Assembly (NCBI RefSeq): GCF_004358755.1
Contig: NZ_SMZY01000002.1
Span: 62,001-126,000 of the forward strand
Origin: Peribacillus frigoritolerans
GTDB taxonomy: Bacteria > Bacillota > Bacilli > Bacillales > Bacillaceae
Direction: 5' to 3'
DNA length: 64,000 bases
Shown: one piece after another, positions 9,221-18,658 of the stretch
How the letters are laid out: every line of letters starts with the position of its first letter
How positions within the stretch are numbered: the first letter of the stretch is position 1
Position numbers and translations under genes: made by a program
Notes under the pieces: model-generated
What the model was told of the DNA's origin: nothing
What the model saw: only the letters and a program-made list of their open reading frames with translations
The model's database searches: none

Positions 9221-9703
9221 TCCTTAAATTCCCCCTTAATTTGTAGTTTCCCGGAAACGATCCCCCTTTCTGCTTGAATGTTTGTCAGTTCTGGGATGTT
9301 ATCTTAAATGTATAGAAAATTTTTAGAAAATTTTGTCATTTAATGTAACCAAATTCTTCCTGTTAAGAAAACAAGCGTTTAGTAGGATATATATGGAAAA
9401 TAATCTGAGGCTAAAGCATGTCAACTAAAAATGGCGATCCTTGATCAAGCAGGCTATTACAGGATTTATAGAAGATGGATATGGAGGCCAAACTATCTAT
9501 ATCAATAGAAACAGCATAAAAAATAAACATTTATTACCTTATTTAATTTTTAATGGCTAGTAATTATTTGAACAAACTGCGGCTATAGTAATAGAAAAAG
9601 AGTTAGTTAAAAAGAAAAGTGATGGATAGATGAGGACTTTTAGAGCAAGCTCCAAAGAGGATTGGAGCAAATGGTTTAGATAAATAATTTGCTGAAAAAT
9701 AAA
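9221..9703. other. Long intergenic region, bpr upstream and ftsZ downstream
   Basis: About 480 AT-rich bases lie between bpr and the ftsZ terminator. The bpr-proximal part holds the ribosome binding site and presumably the bpr promoter, with a TATACA-like -10 near 9315 but no convincing -35. In the rest only short frames under about 40 codons exist on either strand, without ribosome binding sites. I see no RNA structure or repeat. Confidence 0.6.
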
Positions 9704-9731
9704 AAAGACATGGCACTTGGGCCATGTCTTT
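9704..9731 (-). terminator. Intrinsic terminator of ftsAZ
   Basis: A perfect 11-bp stem (9704-9714 with 9721-9731) and 6-base loop are followed by a T-rich tract on the minus strand, 6 bases beyond the ftsZ stop. This marks the end of the division cluster transcript. Confidence 0.9.
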
Positions 9732-9736
9732 AAGTT

Positions 9737-10891
9737 TTATCGGCGTTTATTGCGGTTTCTTAAGAATGTTGGGATATCAAGTGTATCTTCACCTTGCTGC
9801 ATAGAACGGTTTGTCATTTCTTGTGCAGGCTCTTCGCGCTCACGCTTCATTTCTCTTACATCTCGAGGCTTCGGCATAGGTTTAGCCGATGTATTATTAC
9901 CAAAAGGTCTTGATGCCGGTTTGCTGTGGTTGATCTCAACTTCATTGAAACCAGTTGCAATAACCGTAACGACAATTTCATCCTTTAAGTTTTCATTAAT
10001 AACAGATCCGAAAATCATGTTTACATCTTGATCAGATGCAGTCGCTACAATATCAGCAGCTTCCTGAACTTCGTACAAGCTTAAGTTTGAACCGCCTGTA
10101 ATGTTCATCAGGACACCTTGAGCACCATCAATTGATGTTTCAAGGAGGGGACTTGAGATTGCCTTCTTAGCAGCTTCTGCAGCTCTGCTTTCTCCAGTTG
10201 CAACACCAATACCCATTAATGAAGAACCTTTATTGGACATGATTGTTTTAACATCAGCAAAGTCAAGGTTAATTAATCCAGGTACAGCGATCAAGTCAGA
10301 AATACCTTGTACACCTTGGCGTAAAACGTTGTCTGCTTCACGGAAGGCTTCAAGCATAGGAGTATTTTTATCTACGATTTCAAGAAGACGGTCATTTGGA
10401 ATGACGATTAGTGTATCAACTGATTCCTTCATAGAAGATATTCCGCCTGCAGCCTGCATTGCACGCTTGCGTCCTTCAAATGTAAATGGACGAGTGACAA
10501 CACCTACTGTTAAAGCTCCTAAGTCTTTAGCGATCTGGGCAATAACCGGAGCTGCCCCAGTTCCTGTGCCTCCGCCCATTCCCGCTGTAACGAAGACCAT
10601 ATCAGCGCCTCTTAAAGCTTCTTCAATCTGTTCTTTGCTTTCTTCAGCTGCTTTTTTTCCCACTTCAGGGTTAGCACCAGCACCAAGACCTCTTGTAAGC
10701 TTAGAACCAATTTGCATTCTTGTTTCTGCTTTTGAAAGGTTCAGTGCCTGTGCATCAGTGTTCACAGCGATAAAGTCCACACCTTGAACACCGTGTTCTA
10801 TCATACGGTTAACAGCGTTGTTTCCTCCGCCGCCAACCCCTATTACTTTAATTGTTGCCATGCCATCAATATTGCTTTCAAACTCCAACAT
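9737..10891 (-). CDS. ftsZ: Cell division GTPase FtsZ
   Basis: FtsZ is the tubulin-like GTPase that polymerises into the division ring. The 384-aa product shows the GTP-binding signature GGGTGTG at residues 106-112, the nucleotide-contacting [13 protein letters not shown] near residue 18, and the T7 synergy loop NLDFADV (208-214) that completes the GTPase site of the neighbouring subunit. A variable linker runs from about 318, and the conserved C-terminal tail DIPTFLRNR binds FtsA, SepF and other partners. It lies 44 bases after ftsA and shares its promoters. Length and sequence are normal. Confidence 0.98.
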   Translation of the reverse strand: MLEFESNIDGMATIKVIGVGGGGNNAVNRMIEHGVQGVDFIAVNTDAQALNLSKAETRMQIGSKLTRGLGAGANPEVGKKAAEESKEQIEEALRGADMVFVTAGMGGGTGTGAAPVIAQIAKDLGALTVGVVTRPFTFEGRKRAMQAAGGISSMKESVDTLIVIPNDRLLEIVDKNTPMLEAFREADNVLRQGVQGISDLIAVPGLINLDFADVKTIMSNKGSSLMGIGVATGESRAAEAAKKAISSPLLETSIDGAQGVLMNITGGSNLSLYEVQEAADIVATASDQDVNMIFGSVINENLKDEIVVTVIATGFNEVEINHSKPASRPFGNNTSAKPMPKPRDVREMKREREEPAQEMTNRSMQQGEDTLDIPTFLRNRNKRR

Positions 10892-10935
10892 ACAAAATCC
10901 TCCTAATCCATCGAATGACTTCCTCTTGATGCAGG

Positions 10936-12231
10936 TTATTCAAAGAAGTAACCAAAGAATTTTTTTACTTTGCTTTCTTTTTTCTCTTCTTTTTCTTTTG
11001 GTTTTGAACGCTGCTGCTGCTGATTCTGATGCTGAGGTTCTCTTTGAGACGTTTTCTCAAGCTTATCAGGAACAACATTCGAACTGATGCTTCTGCCTTG
11101 AATCTTCGCATTTTTATAAGCAAATTGGATTAATCCTACTCCAGTCATATATTGAGGTTCTCTTACACCAATATAATCCGGGCTTGCAATGCGGACATTG
11201 TTTTGCAGAACAGCCTGTGAGATCTCAAGAACTCCCGGCATGCTGACCGTTCCTCCAGTCAGAACAAATCCGCCAGGCAGGTCTCTTACTCCAAGTCTCT
11301 TAATCTCGTGTAATACTAGTTCAAACATTTCTTCAAGTCTAGCTTCTATAATATCAGATATTTCAAGCTGATTGAATTGCTGTTTTTGGTCTGTGCCAAT
11401 AATTGCAGCTTCAAACACTTCTTCTTCAGAAGCATAATCATAGAAAGCATGTCCATGTTTCACTTTAATGCGTTCAGCCTCATCCGTTGTTGTGCGAAGT
11501 CCGATTGAAAGATCCTTCGTAATATTCTCTCCGCCAATTGGAAGAACGCTGGTCGTTTGCAGATGACCTTGATCAAAAACGGCAATCGTCGTTGAGCCTC
11601 CGCCAATATCAACCAAGGCAACACCGAGGTTTTTCTCATCTTTTGATAGGGCAACGGCTCCGGAAGCAAGCGGCTGCAGACAAATATCCGTAATTTCAAG
11701 TCCTGCTTTTTCTACACAGCGAAGCAGATTATGTAAAATCGTTCTAGATCCCGTGATGATCGTACCTTCCATTTCAAGACGGACACCGATCATTCCGCGG
11801 GGATCGCTGATTTCATCCAAACCATCGACTATGAACTGCTGAGGAATTACATCTATTATTTCTCGTTCTGGAGGTATAGACATAACTTGAGCTGCTTCAA
11901 TCACTCTTCTAATGTCCTCATTAGCTATTTCACGATTGTCACTTGAAACTGCAACAACACCGTGACAATCCTGCAACTGAACGTGATTGCCAGTCACCCC
12001 TACTACGACTCTTTTAAGCGGTATGCCAACCATTCTTTCTGCCTGCTCCACCGCTTTTTTAATAGAATGAACGGTCTCGTCAATATCAACGATAGACCCT
12101 TTTCTTAATCCTTCAGATTTCACATTGCCTACACCTATAATGTTTAAATTATCATCTGCCATTTCACCGATGATAACCTTAACACTGGATGTACCGATGT
12201 CTAGACTTACAAAGATTTCATTGCTGTTCAT
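10936..12231 (-). CDS. ftsA: Actin-like division protein FtsA
   Basis: FtsA tethers FtsZ to the membrane. The 431-aa product has the actin-fold ATPase motifs [14 protein letters not shown] (phosphate 1), [13 protein letters not shown] (phosphate 2) and [12 protein letters not shown] (adenosine). The SHS2 1C domain lies around residues 85-165. After a Gln/Lys-rich linker the protein ends in a short amphipathic helix, KKFFGYFFE, that inserts into the membrane. ATG 12231 is preceded by AAGGAGG. It is transcribed with ftsZ and downstream of sbp, with its own upstream promoter region. Confidence 0.98.
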   Translation of the reverse strand: MNSNEIFVSLDIGTSSVKVIIGEMADDNLNIIGVGNVKSEGLRKGSIVDIDETVHSIKKAVEQAERMVGIPLKRVVVGVTGNHVQLQDCHGVVAVSSDNREIANEDIRRVIEAAQVMSIPPEREIIDVIPQQFIVDGLDEISDPRGMIGVRLEMEGTIITGSRTILHNLLRCVEKAGLEITDICLQPLASGAVALSKDEKNLGVALVDIGGGSTTIAVFDQGHLQTTSVLPIGGENITKDLSIGLRTTTDEAERIKVKHGHAFYDYASEEEVFEAAIIGTDQKQQFNQLEISDIIEARLEEMFELVLHEIKRLGVRDLPGGFVLTGGTVSMPGVLEISQAVLQNNVRIASPDYIGVREPQYMTGVGLIQFAYKNAKIQGRSISSNVVPDKLEKTSQREPQHQNQQQQRSKPKEKEEKKESKVKKFFGYFFE

Positions 12232-12412
12232 TCTATGGCACCTCCTTAACTTATCATTTCCATTCTATTATTAGAGGAACAACAATACAATGAATCTAGT
12301 TTTACATATTTGTAACAATGGTGAAAAATATTGTGATAATTGACTTCTCATTGTCACATTTATTTTTCGGCCCGTCATACGGACTCTTTTTAATAAATAC
12401 ATACTAAAGTGA

Positions 12413-12441
12413 GTATTCGTCAAATCCTTGATTTTCCCTCT
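12413..12441 (-). promoter_or_regulatory. Candidate SigH promoter of ftsAZ
   Basis: On the minus strand AGAGGGAAA (12433-12441) and GACGAATAC (12413-12421) are separated by 11 bases. This is one mismatch from the sigma-H -35 (RnAGGAWWW) and one from the -10 (RnnGAATWW). B. subtilis has a SigH-driven ftsA promoter in the same place, which boosts FtsA and FtsZ at the onset of sporulation. Activity here is inferred. Confidence 0.6.
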
Positions 12442-12448
12442 TAAAAAA

Positions 12449-12811
12449 TCAACTTTTTTTAAGTTTTTGGCGCGATTGAGTCCAATTGGAAATTAATATT
12501 CGTCTAATCACAGCAATATTCTGAAACAGTCTGACTCCAAAAGCAAATATTGCTACCAAATACAAGTCTACACCAAGATGAACACCTAGAAAAGCTAAAC
12601 TTGCAGCCAATATGATGTTAAAGAAAAATCCGGATACAAAAACCATCTCATCGTACATGTTTTGCAGATGAGCACGGATTCCTCCAAGCAGAGTATCCAG
12701 GGCTGCGAGAATAGCAATGGACAGATAATTCGAATATTCACCGGGTATTCGGAGATCAGTCAGCAGCCCCAATGTTATTCCTAGTATTAATCCTAAAATG
12801 GGAAGCCACAT
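12449..12811 (-). CDS. sbp: Small basic protein Sbp (DUF1290)
   Basis: A 120-aa membrane protein with three or four hydrophobic segments: LPILGLILGITLGLL, the YLSIAILAALDTLLGG loop region, VSGFFFNIILAASLAFLG and LYLVAIFAFGVRLFQNI. It ends in a basic tail (SRQKLKKS). It belongs to the DUF1290/Sbp family, always found just upstream of ftsA in Bacilli. Its function is unknown; a role connected to division or envelope is inferred only from position. Its ATG overlaps the ylxX stop by one base. Confidence 0.93.
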   Translation of the reverse strand: MWLPILGLILGITLGLLTDLRIPGEYSNYLSIAILAALDTLLGGIRAHLQNMYDEMVFVSGFFFNIILAASLAFLGVHLGVDLYLVAIFAFGVRLFQNIAVIRRILISNWTQSRQKLKKS

Positions 12812-13539
12812 TATGATTTCTCTCCTTCCTCAACCGGCTTCATATTTTTTATCCGGATCGCATCATCATACGGCGGTATGACAATCCGGTTCTTTGGCTT
12901 TGAAATTGAAAGCCGCAGATTGTCAATTGCAAAGGTGTCCATTGTCGTGGACCCGTTCAGGCGGCTGAATAGCTTTTCTGCGTCTTCGGAAATGACTTTA
13001 ATTTCAATTGGATATGAATTCAAACTGTATCCGTCCATTTTTGTCTGGCCATTAATATCTCGGATGACAGTTGTATTCACAACTCTTCTGCCTGAGATTG
13101 CGACATGCTCGGCACCATATGAATTCAGCTCGTTCAACAATCGTTTCAGCAAATCAGGCGCAATGTTTTCTACTTCAGTTTGAGAAACCGCTGCATCAAA
13201 CAGGGGTTCTATTGTAATGACTACACCCGCTCCAGTCACTTCCGTTAATCCCGCTTCATTTTTAAGTTCCTCAAGAGTCTCTTTCAGCGTTTTTTCTGCA
13301 CTTTGATTTTCATCATTTTCGTATGTATCTATCAGCTCTTCGTATTTGCGGATCTCAAGCAAAAGGTTCGACTGAGTCTCTTGTTCCTGCTTGAGCGCCT
13401 CCCTCAATTGCCACATGTCACGTGTATCTCTTACTGCGGGCTCCTGGATCGATTGAAATTGAACGGCAAGCATTAAGCCAAATATCATGGTCAGCAGTGA
13501 GAAGCTGACACCCTTAAGATTTTTCTTCAAGGCAACCAC
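12811..13539 (-). CDS. ylxX: DUF881 protein YlxX
   Basis: A 242-aa protein with one N-terminal membrane anchor (residues 11-28), a coiled-coil-prone segment rich in Glu and Gln (about 40-95), and a C-terminal DUF881 domain containing GAGVVITIEP, GAEHVAISGRRVVNTT and YPIEIKVI. DUF881 proteins such as YlxW and YlxX sit between divIB and sbp in spore-formers and probably face the outside. Their molecular role is not established. It lies 3 bases after ylxW and is a paralogue of it. Confidence 0.93.
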   Translation of the reverse strand: MVALKKNLKGVSFSLLTMIFGLMLAVQFQSIQEPAVRDTRDMWQLREALKQEQETQSNLLLEIRKYEELIDTYENDENQSAEKTLKETLEELKNEAGLTEVTGAGVVITIEPLFDAAVSQTEVENIAPDLLKRLLNELNSYGAEHVAISGRRVVNTTVIRDINGQTKMDGYSLNSYPIEIKVISEDAEKLFSRLNGSTTMDTFAIDNLRLSISKPKNRIVIPPYDDAIRIKNMKPVEEGEKS

Positions 13540-13542
13540 CCA

Positions 13543-14253
13543 TCAAGATTTCTTTTCTTGCAATAAAGGATTCATCTTAATTTCATTTTTCTTCTCAAGG
13601 GTTATGACGATATTATCGTAAGCAATCTGCTCGACAATACCGCCGGCGATATTTAATGCCTGGTCCAGAACAGCAGGCTCGCCAATGGCAGAGATGACAA
13701 AGGGAGCTGGAAATTGATTTCCATCCACGGTGACGACAGGACCATTACAATATATATACGAATCATGTGATAATCTTTGTCCATTGATGGCTACGGCGCT
13801 TGCACCTGATATAAGCAATTCATTAATTACTTTAAAAATATGCCCTTCATGAACAATGTAATTATTTACATTTTCCCCTTCTGGAATGTAGGAGGAATCC
13901 TCAAGAGTCACTTCAATCCCCTCCCCTGCTACACCCAGTTCGCCTACATACATTCTGTACTTCTCAACATCTTCAACAAGATTAAAGTAAATCTGCTTTT
14001 CATTCTTCAGATTTTCTTCAATTTCTCTTACTTCTTCCTGGCTTTTAAATAGTTCCTTTTGAAGCTCGGTATTTCTCTCCTCCTGCTTGATCAGCAGCTG
14101 TCTTGTTTCATACTCTTTGCTCCACTGTTCAGAAGATATTCCATTATTCGGACGCTGTTCTTTAGTGAGCTGATAAGAAAAAGAAACTAAAAAACCGAGA
14201 ACAAGCATGATTAAAGATAGAACTACATATCTACCTCTCATCTTCATTTTCAT
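13543..14253 (-). CDS. ylxW: DUF881 protein YlxW
   Basis: A 236-aa paralogue of YlxX with the same architecture: a membrane anchor (RYVVLSLIMLVLGFLVSF), a coiled coil of about 70 residues, then a DUF881 domain with GEGIEVTLEDSS, GASAVAINGQRL and FVISAIGEP. The frame is open to 14418, but the upstream part lies inside divIB. ATG 14253 has GAGGGG 10 bases upstream; further ATGs at 14247 and 14241 are possible. The gene overlaps the 3' end of divIB by 23 bases, suggesting translational coupling. Confidence 0.9.
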   Translation of the reverse strand: MKMKMRGRYVVLSLIMLVLGFLVSFSYQLTKEQRPNNGISSEQWSKEYETRQLLIKQEERNTELQKELFKSQEEVREIEENLKNEKQIYFNLVEDVEKYRMYVGELGVAGEGIEVTLEDSSYIPEGENVNNYIVHEGHIFKVINELLISGASAVAINGQRLSHDSYIYCNGPVVTVDGNQFPAPFVISAIGEPAVLDQALNIAGGIVEQIAYDNIVITLEKKNEIKMNPLLQEKKS

Positions 14254-15070
14254 TTTGCACTGTCCCCTCCGGCTCTGCTTCTGATGCGGCTCCCTCTTCC
14301 GCCGCTTCTTCTGCAGCTTCATCTTTCTTATCATATGATTCAAAATAGGTCCCGACTTCCATATGAATGATGCCTTTGGAATTTGGAGCCAGCTGGCTGA
14401 CAATGGCTGGATAATCAATCATTTTTTTTGAGAAGCTGCGGACTGAGGCCTGCACTTCAAATCCGTCATTCATGTACAGCGTAATATGCCAGGGATCCGT
14501 TTTTTCAGGTGTATGATAAATTTCAGAAATCGCATTTTTTACACTGTCTGGAAGACTCATGAGTTCCATAGCCATTTCTTCAATCTCCTCAGCCTTGCTC
14601 CAATTAATCAGAAGCGGTGCATCATCTGGAAAAGTTCCTTCAACCGGGTCAAGTGTTTTGCCGTTTTCTAGGATGGGAGAGTATTGGTCTCCTTTAACGA
14701 TATAGGCCACTTTATAATATTCTTCAACCACGATCGTCACCTTATTTGGCAAATGCTTGTCCAATTTCACATTTTGAATCTGTTCAAAATCAGAAAGGGC
14801 ATCATTCACTTCTTTTTCATTGATGCTCCAAAAGCCTGATTTTTCTGTAATTCCACTCATATTTATTATTTCTTCTTCTGATACTGTCTTATTACCGGCA
14901 ACATCTACGGAAGATACTTTGCTAAGCGGAGATTGAAAGTAGATCACCAATAAAATGAGGATGAAAAAGACGGATAAAAATAAAATTAACCTGCGGTTGG
15001 ATTTTTGTTTCCGATGCTCCTTGAGCTTTGGAACACGATCTTCAAGCGAAACGACTTTGCCTTTTTCCAA
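14231..15070 (-). CDS. divIB: Cell division protein DivIB/FtsQ
   Basis: DivIB (FtsQ family) forms the septal complex with FtsL and DivIC outside the membrane. The product has a basic cytoplasmic tail (KLKEHRKQKSNRR), one transmembrane helix (LILFLSVFFILILLVIYF), then a POTRA domain from VSSVDVAGNKTVSEEEI and the DivIB beta domain (GIIHMEVGTYFE), with an acidic Glu-rich tail. Start: TTG 15070 has AGGGGTGA 6 to 9 bases upstream and yields MEKGKVVSLEDRVPK, fitting the family N-terminus, for 279 aa. The upstream ATG at 15088 abuts a hairpin and lacks a good site. It is separated from murB by a terminator-like hairpin. Confidence 0.92.
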   Translation of the reverse strand: MEKGKVVSLEDRVPKLKEHRKQKSNRRLILFLSVFFILILLVIYFQSPLSKVSSVDVAGNKTVSEEEIINMSGITEKSGFWSINEKEVNDALSDFEQIQNVKLDKHLPNKVTIVVEEYYKVAYIVKGDQYSPILENGKTLDPVEGTFPDDAPLLINWSKAEEIEEMAMELMSLPDSVKNAISEIYHTPEKTDPWHITLYMNDGFEVQASVRSFSKKMIDYPAIVSQLAPNSKGIIHMEVGTYFESYDKKDEAAEEAAEEGAASEAEPEGTVQNENEDER

Positions 15071-15133
15071 CTTGTAATCACCCCTCATCCCGAAACACTT
15101 TCGGGGGCGTAAAATCATCTTTAAAAGAGAAAC

Positions 15134-15156
15134 AAACGGCATATAGTATGCCGTTT
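15134..15156 (-). terminator. Terminator-like hairpin between murB and divIB
   Basis: A perfect 10-bp stem (15134-15143 with 15147-15156) with a 3-base loop is followed on the minus strand by GTTTCTCTTTT. It lies 63 bases past the murB stop. The U-tract is interrupted, so partial termination or attenuation is possible. Confidence 0.65.
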
Positions 15157-15218
15157 AGCAACTGTACCTTTAATAAAGACATTATACCACAATAAAAGGA
15201 AAAAGAGATAAGCATTCT

Positions 15219-16130
15219 CTACTCATTTACACCGACAATCTCAACTTCTGTTTCCATTTTGACAGCGTGTTTTTCAAAAATTGTTTTTTTAACAAAATCA
15301 ATTAAATCAAGAACATCTTTTGCTGTGGCATTGCCTGTATTCACGATGAAATTCCCGTGAAGTTCGGAGATTTTCGCTCCGCCGATCTGATATCCCTTCA
15401 GGCCTGACTCCTGTATCAGCTGACCGGCATAATGAGGCAGGGGATTTCTGAAAACGCTGCCGCAGTTAGGATGATCCCAAGGCTGCGTTTCTCTGCGGTA
15501 ATCTTTATTTTTCTGAAGCTCTGCCACAATTTCTTCCCGATTGCCTTTTTCAAGCTTCAGAACCGCTTCAAGACAAATGCCAGGACGCTTCTTCTGAAGC
15601 AGGGAAGTACGGTATGAAAACTCTAATTCTTCCGCCGTCAGCCATTCCATTGTTCCATCTTCAAACAGGATATGTGCCTTTACAAGAATTTTAGACATAT
15701 CAGAACCGTGAGCACCCGCGTTCATGTAGACAGCTCCGCCAACCGATCCGGGAATCCCTCCCGCGAACTGAAGACCTGAAAGTCCTTGTTTGCTGATGAC
15801 AGTCGTTAATTTAATAAGTGAGTAGCCTCCGCCAGCGGTAATGATATCTCCATCCACTTCAAGATGATCCAGCCCTTTTCCGAGTTTAATCACAACACCC
15901 TTAATGCCTGAATCCCCGACAAGCAGGTTTGATCCTCTGCCAATCGCTCTCCATGGAACTCCGCTTTCTGTCACGATATCCATCGTTTTTTTAAGATCTT
16001 CAATCGAATTCGGCTCTACAAAAATCTCTGCAGGACCTCCGATTTTTATCGTCGTATGCTTTGCCAGCGGCTCATTTTGAACAACTTTCCCAACTTCTGC
16101 TTCTTGTAATTTCATTCGTATCTGTTCCAT
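15219..16130 (-). CDS. murB: UDP-N-acetylenolpyruvoylglucosamine reductase MurB
   Basis: MurB reduces UDP-GlcNAc-enolpyruvate to UDP-MurNAc with NADPH and FAD in the cytosol. The 303-aa product has a PCMH-type FAD-binding domain with [17 protein letters not shown] and [18 protein letters not shown], the catalytic serine in NCGSVFRNP, and the C-terminal VEIVG segment carrying the conserved Glu. It resembles the short type IIb enzymes of Bacilli. It lies downstream of murG, separated by 169 bases, and is followed by a terminator-like hairpin. Confidence 0.97.
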   Translation of the reverse strand: MEQIRMKLQEAEVGKVVQNEPLAKHTTIKIGGPAEIFVEPNSIEDLKKTMDIVTESGVPWRAIGRGSNLLVGDSGIKGVVIKLGKGLDHLEVDGDIITAGGGYSLIKLTTVISKQGLSGLQFAGGIPGSVGGAVYMNAGAHGSDMSKILVKAHILFEDGTMEWLTAEELEFSYRTSLLQKKRPGICLEAVLKLEKGNREEIVAELQKNKDYRRETQPWDHPNCGSVFRNPLPHYAGQLIQESGLKGYQIGGAKISELHGNFIVNTGNATAKDVLDLIDFVKKTIFEKHAVKMETEVEIVGVNE

Positions 16131-16299
16131 GACAGCCTCCTAAAATAGATTGTTCTTTTGTGTATGACATTGAAGAAGGCTCATAGGAATTATAGTTCGA
16201 TAGGCACAAATAATTTCATACCCTCTTCTGTCATGTTATAAACCCCTATGACTTCTGTCTTTTTAAAATTTTATGTCTGCAATTAAGATAAAAACTTAT

Positions 16300-17385
16300 T
16301 TATTTTTTAGCAAGAACCTGTATTTCTTTATATAACTTGGCTGCAGCATCTGGAATGCCCAGCTGTTTAGATGCAGCTGACATTTTTTGAAGATTCTCCG
16401 CATCAAGCAATATAACATCCATCTCTTTTATTAATACAGCACTTGAGAGGTCTTTTTCAAGGATTAATGCCGCAGCATCATGATCACTTAAAGCCCGTGC
16501 ATTTTTTTCCTGGTGATTTGCCGTTACGTAAGGACTGGGGATCAGGATACTCGGAAGCCCAAGTGCCGTAATCTCGGCTAATGTAGTTGCACCTGACCTG
16601 GCAACAATTAAATCAATCCCTTTTAAAACTTCAGGCATGTTATGAATGAAAGGCTTGATTACAACATTTTGTGGGAGATTCTTAACTTGATCCATAACGT
16701 GATCATAATGAACTTCACCCGTTACATAGATAACTTGATAATTTTTATTTTTCATTTCATCAAGCATTCCGATGACAGCATCATTAATAGGCTTTGCCCC
16801 TCTGCTTCCTCCCATAATCAGCACTGTTTTTTTATCGGGATTAAGAGCAGGGTCCTTATAATGTCTTACGTCATCCGTTGCTACTTCAGACGCTCTCGGA
16901 TTTCCGGTCAGCACTGTTTTTTCAGCAGGAAAATAGCTTCTTGCCTCTTCAAAACAAATCGCTACCTTATCTACATACCGGGCCAAGAATTTGTTCGTTA
17001 CTCCCGGCAGACTGTTTTGTTCATGGATAATTGCAGGAACCTTAAGCTTAGAAGCAGCATAAACAACAGGTCCGCACACATATCCGCCCGTGCCGATTAC
17101 AACATCAGGCTTAAATTCTTTTATGAATTTTCGGCTGTCGCTGACGCCTTTGAAAAAGCGCATAATCGTTTTTGCATTATCCAGAGAGATCTTTCTTTTA
17201 AAACCGGAAATTTTGATTGAACGAAAAGCTACTCCTGCTTTTGGAACGATTTTAGACTCCAGTCCATTATCAGTGCCGACATACAAAAATTCCGCATTTG
17301 GATCATTTCTTTTTATTTCATTTATTAAAGCGAGAGCAGGATAAATGTGCCCGCCTGTCCCTCCGCCGCTAACCAAAATTTTCAT
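16300..17385 (-). CDS. murG: Lipid II glycosyltransferase MurG
   Basis: MurG adds GlcNAc to lipid I to make lipid II at the inner membrane face. The 361-aa GT28-family product shows the N-terminal glycine-rich loop [15 protein letters not shown], the acceptor-side [10 protein letters not shown] and [10 protein letters not shown] motifs, the hinge [12 protein letters not shown], and the UDP-GlcNAc site [20 protein letters not shown] with [12 protein letters not shown]. Length is normal. It lies downstream of spoVE, separated by a terminator, so it probably has its own promoter in the 100-base gap, though none is obvious. Confidence 0.97.
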   Translation of the reverse strand: MKILVSGGGTGGHIYPALALINEIKRNDPNAEFLYVGTDNGLESKIVPKAGVAFRSIKISGFKRKISLDNAKTIMRFFKGVSDSRKFIKEFKPDVVIGTGGYVCGPVVYAASKLKVPAIIHEQNSLPGVTNKFLARYVDKVAICFEEARSYFPAEKTVLTGNPRASEVATDDVRHYKDPALNPDKKTVLIMGGSRGAKPINDAVIGMLDEMKNKNYQVIYVTGEVHYDHVMDQVKNLPQNVVIKPFIHNMPEVLKGIDLIVARSGATTLAEITALGLPSILIPSPYVTANHQEKNARALSDHDAAALILEKDLSSAVLIKEMDVILLDAENLQKMSAASKQLGIPDAAAKLYKEIQVLAKK

Positions 17386-17449
17386 ATGTATCCCCCATTA
17401 ATTAGAAACATTTTCAAAAATATTCAACTTTAGCTTAAAAAAATGATAA

Positions 17450-17469
17450 ACCCTGTTTTTCAACAGGGT
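17450..17469 (-). terminator. Intrinsic terminator of spoVE
   Basis: A perfect 8-bp stem (17450-17457 with 17462-17469) closed by a 4-base loop is followed on the minus strand by TTATCATTTTTTT. It separates spoVE from murG. Confidence 0.85.
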
Positions 17470-17493
17470 CTATTTCAACTATAAAATGTAAAT

Positions 17494-18594
17494 TCAGTAT
17501 CTTGCATATCTGCTAATATTCAGCAGAACACCAACCGCCATCAGCATGAGCGTCAATGAAGATCCGCCGTAGCTCAGAAATGGCAAGGTAATACCTGTAA
17601 CCGGCATCAGTCCCGTTACTACTCCAACATTGATCATAACTTGAATTGCAACCATTGTGATGATGCCAATTGCCAAAAATGAACCGTACAGATCAGGGGC
17701 ACCGAGGGCTATTCTTACACCGCGCCACAATAACAGACCAAACAGCAAAATGATCAGAGAGCCGCCGATGAAGCCCAGCTCCTCTGCCAGGATTGCAAAG
17801 ATAAAATCTGTTTGCGGCTCTGGCAAGTAAAAGAATTTTTGCCTGCTCTGTCCAAGGCCAAGACCAAATAGTCCGCCGGGACCAATCGCATACAGCGACT
17901 GAATAATTTGAAATCCGCTTCCCAGGGGATCTTCCCACGGGTTTAAAAACGATGTGATCCTCTTAATCCTATAGGGAGCTGATAACACTAAACCTACGAA
18001 TCCGGCTACTCCGAGCAAACCAAGCAAACCAAAATGTGTAATTCTCGCTCCGGCAACAAAAATCATCACAATACAAGTCCCGACCATAACAGTTCCAGTT
18101 CCAAGATCAGGCTGTAGCATAATTAATGCAAATGCGGTAAACACGAAGCCAAGTGAAGGAAAAAGACCTTTTTTAAATGATGTTATTTTTTTTTGATTTT
18201 CAGACAGAAATTTAGCCAAAAAAGCTATCATGGCAAGCTTCATGAACTCAGAAGGCTGAATGGAAAACGCGCCGACTCCAATCCAGCTGCGTGAACCATT
18301 TCTCTCCATTCCAATGCCCGGAACTAAAACGGCCAGAAGCAGCACAAAACAAATAATAATCAGCATTTTTGCCCAGGTTCTCCACGTCCAGTAATCAACA
18401 TTCATTAAAAAAAACATGGCGATTACACCTACACCCGCAAAAAGCAGCTGCCTCTTTGCAAAGAAAAATGAATCCTCAAATTTATAAGTTGCCCAAACTG
18501 CGCTTGCACTGTATACCATGATCAGTCCAATCGTCAGCAGCAGCAAGGTAATGATGACTAGAATGAAATCTGGTGCAGATCTTTTTGCCGTCAA
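17494..18594 (-). CDS. spoVE: SEDS-family cortex glycosyltransferase SpoVE
   Basis: SpoVE is the sporulation SEDS (FtsW/RodA family) peptidoglycan polymerase that works with SpoVD to build the spore cortex. The product has about ten transmembrane segments and the SEDS signatures NGSRSWIGVGAFSIQPSEF, QPDLGTG, NPWEDPLGSGFQ, GPGGLFGLGLGQS and the C-terminal LPFLSYGGSSL. Start: TTG 18594 with GGGGTG 7 bases upstream gives 366 aa, exactly the B. subtilis length; the upstream TTG at 18630 lacks a site. It follows murD by 64 bases. A SigE promoter is expected here, but I could not identify one. Confidence 0.93.
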   Translation of the reverse strand: MTAKRSAPDFILVIITLLLLTIGLIMVYSASAVWATYKFEDSFFFAKRQLLFAGVGVIAMFFLMNVDYWTWRTWAKMLIIICFVLLLAVLVPGIGMERNGSRSWIGVGAFSIQPSEFMKLAMIAFLAKFLSENQKKITSFKKGLFPSLGFVFTAFALIMLQPDLGTGTVMVGTCIVMIFVAGARITHFGLLGLLGVAGFVGLVLSAPYRIKRITSFLNPWEDPLGSGFQIIQSLYAIGPGGLFGLGLGQSRQKFFYLPEPQTDFIFAILAEELGFIGGSLIILLFGLLLWRGVRIALGAPDLYGSFLAIGIITMVAIQVMINVGVVTGLMPVTGITLPFLSYGGSSLTLMLMAVGVLLNISRYARY

Positions 18595-18658
18595 CGCCGA
18601 ACACCCCAATATTATGGAATTAGGGCTCAAGCTTTGTGGCGATGCGTGTACGAGCCCT

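Noticed and set aside
9420-9580. Short frames of 25-40 codons in the bpr-ftsZ intergenic region
   Set aside because: No ribosome binding sites, no recognisable motif, and frames end quickly. Possible remnants cannot be supported.
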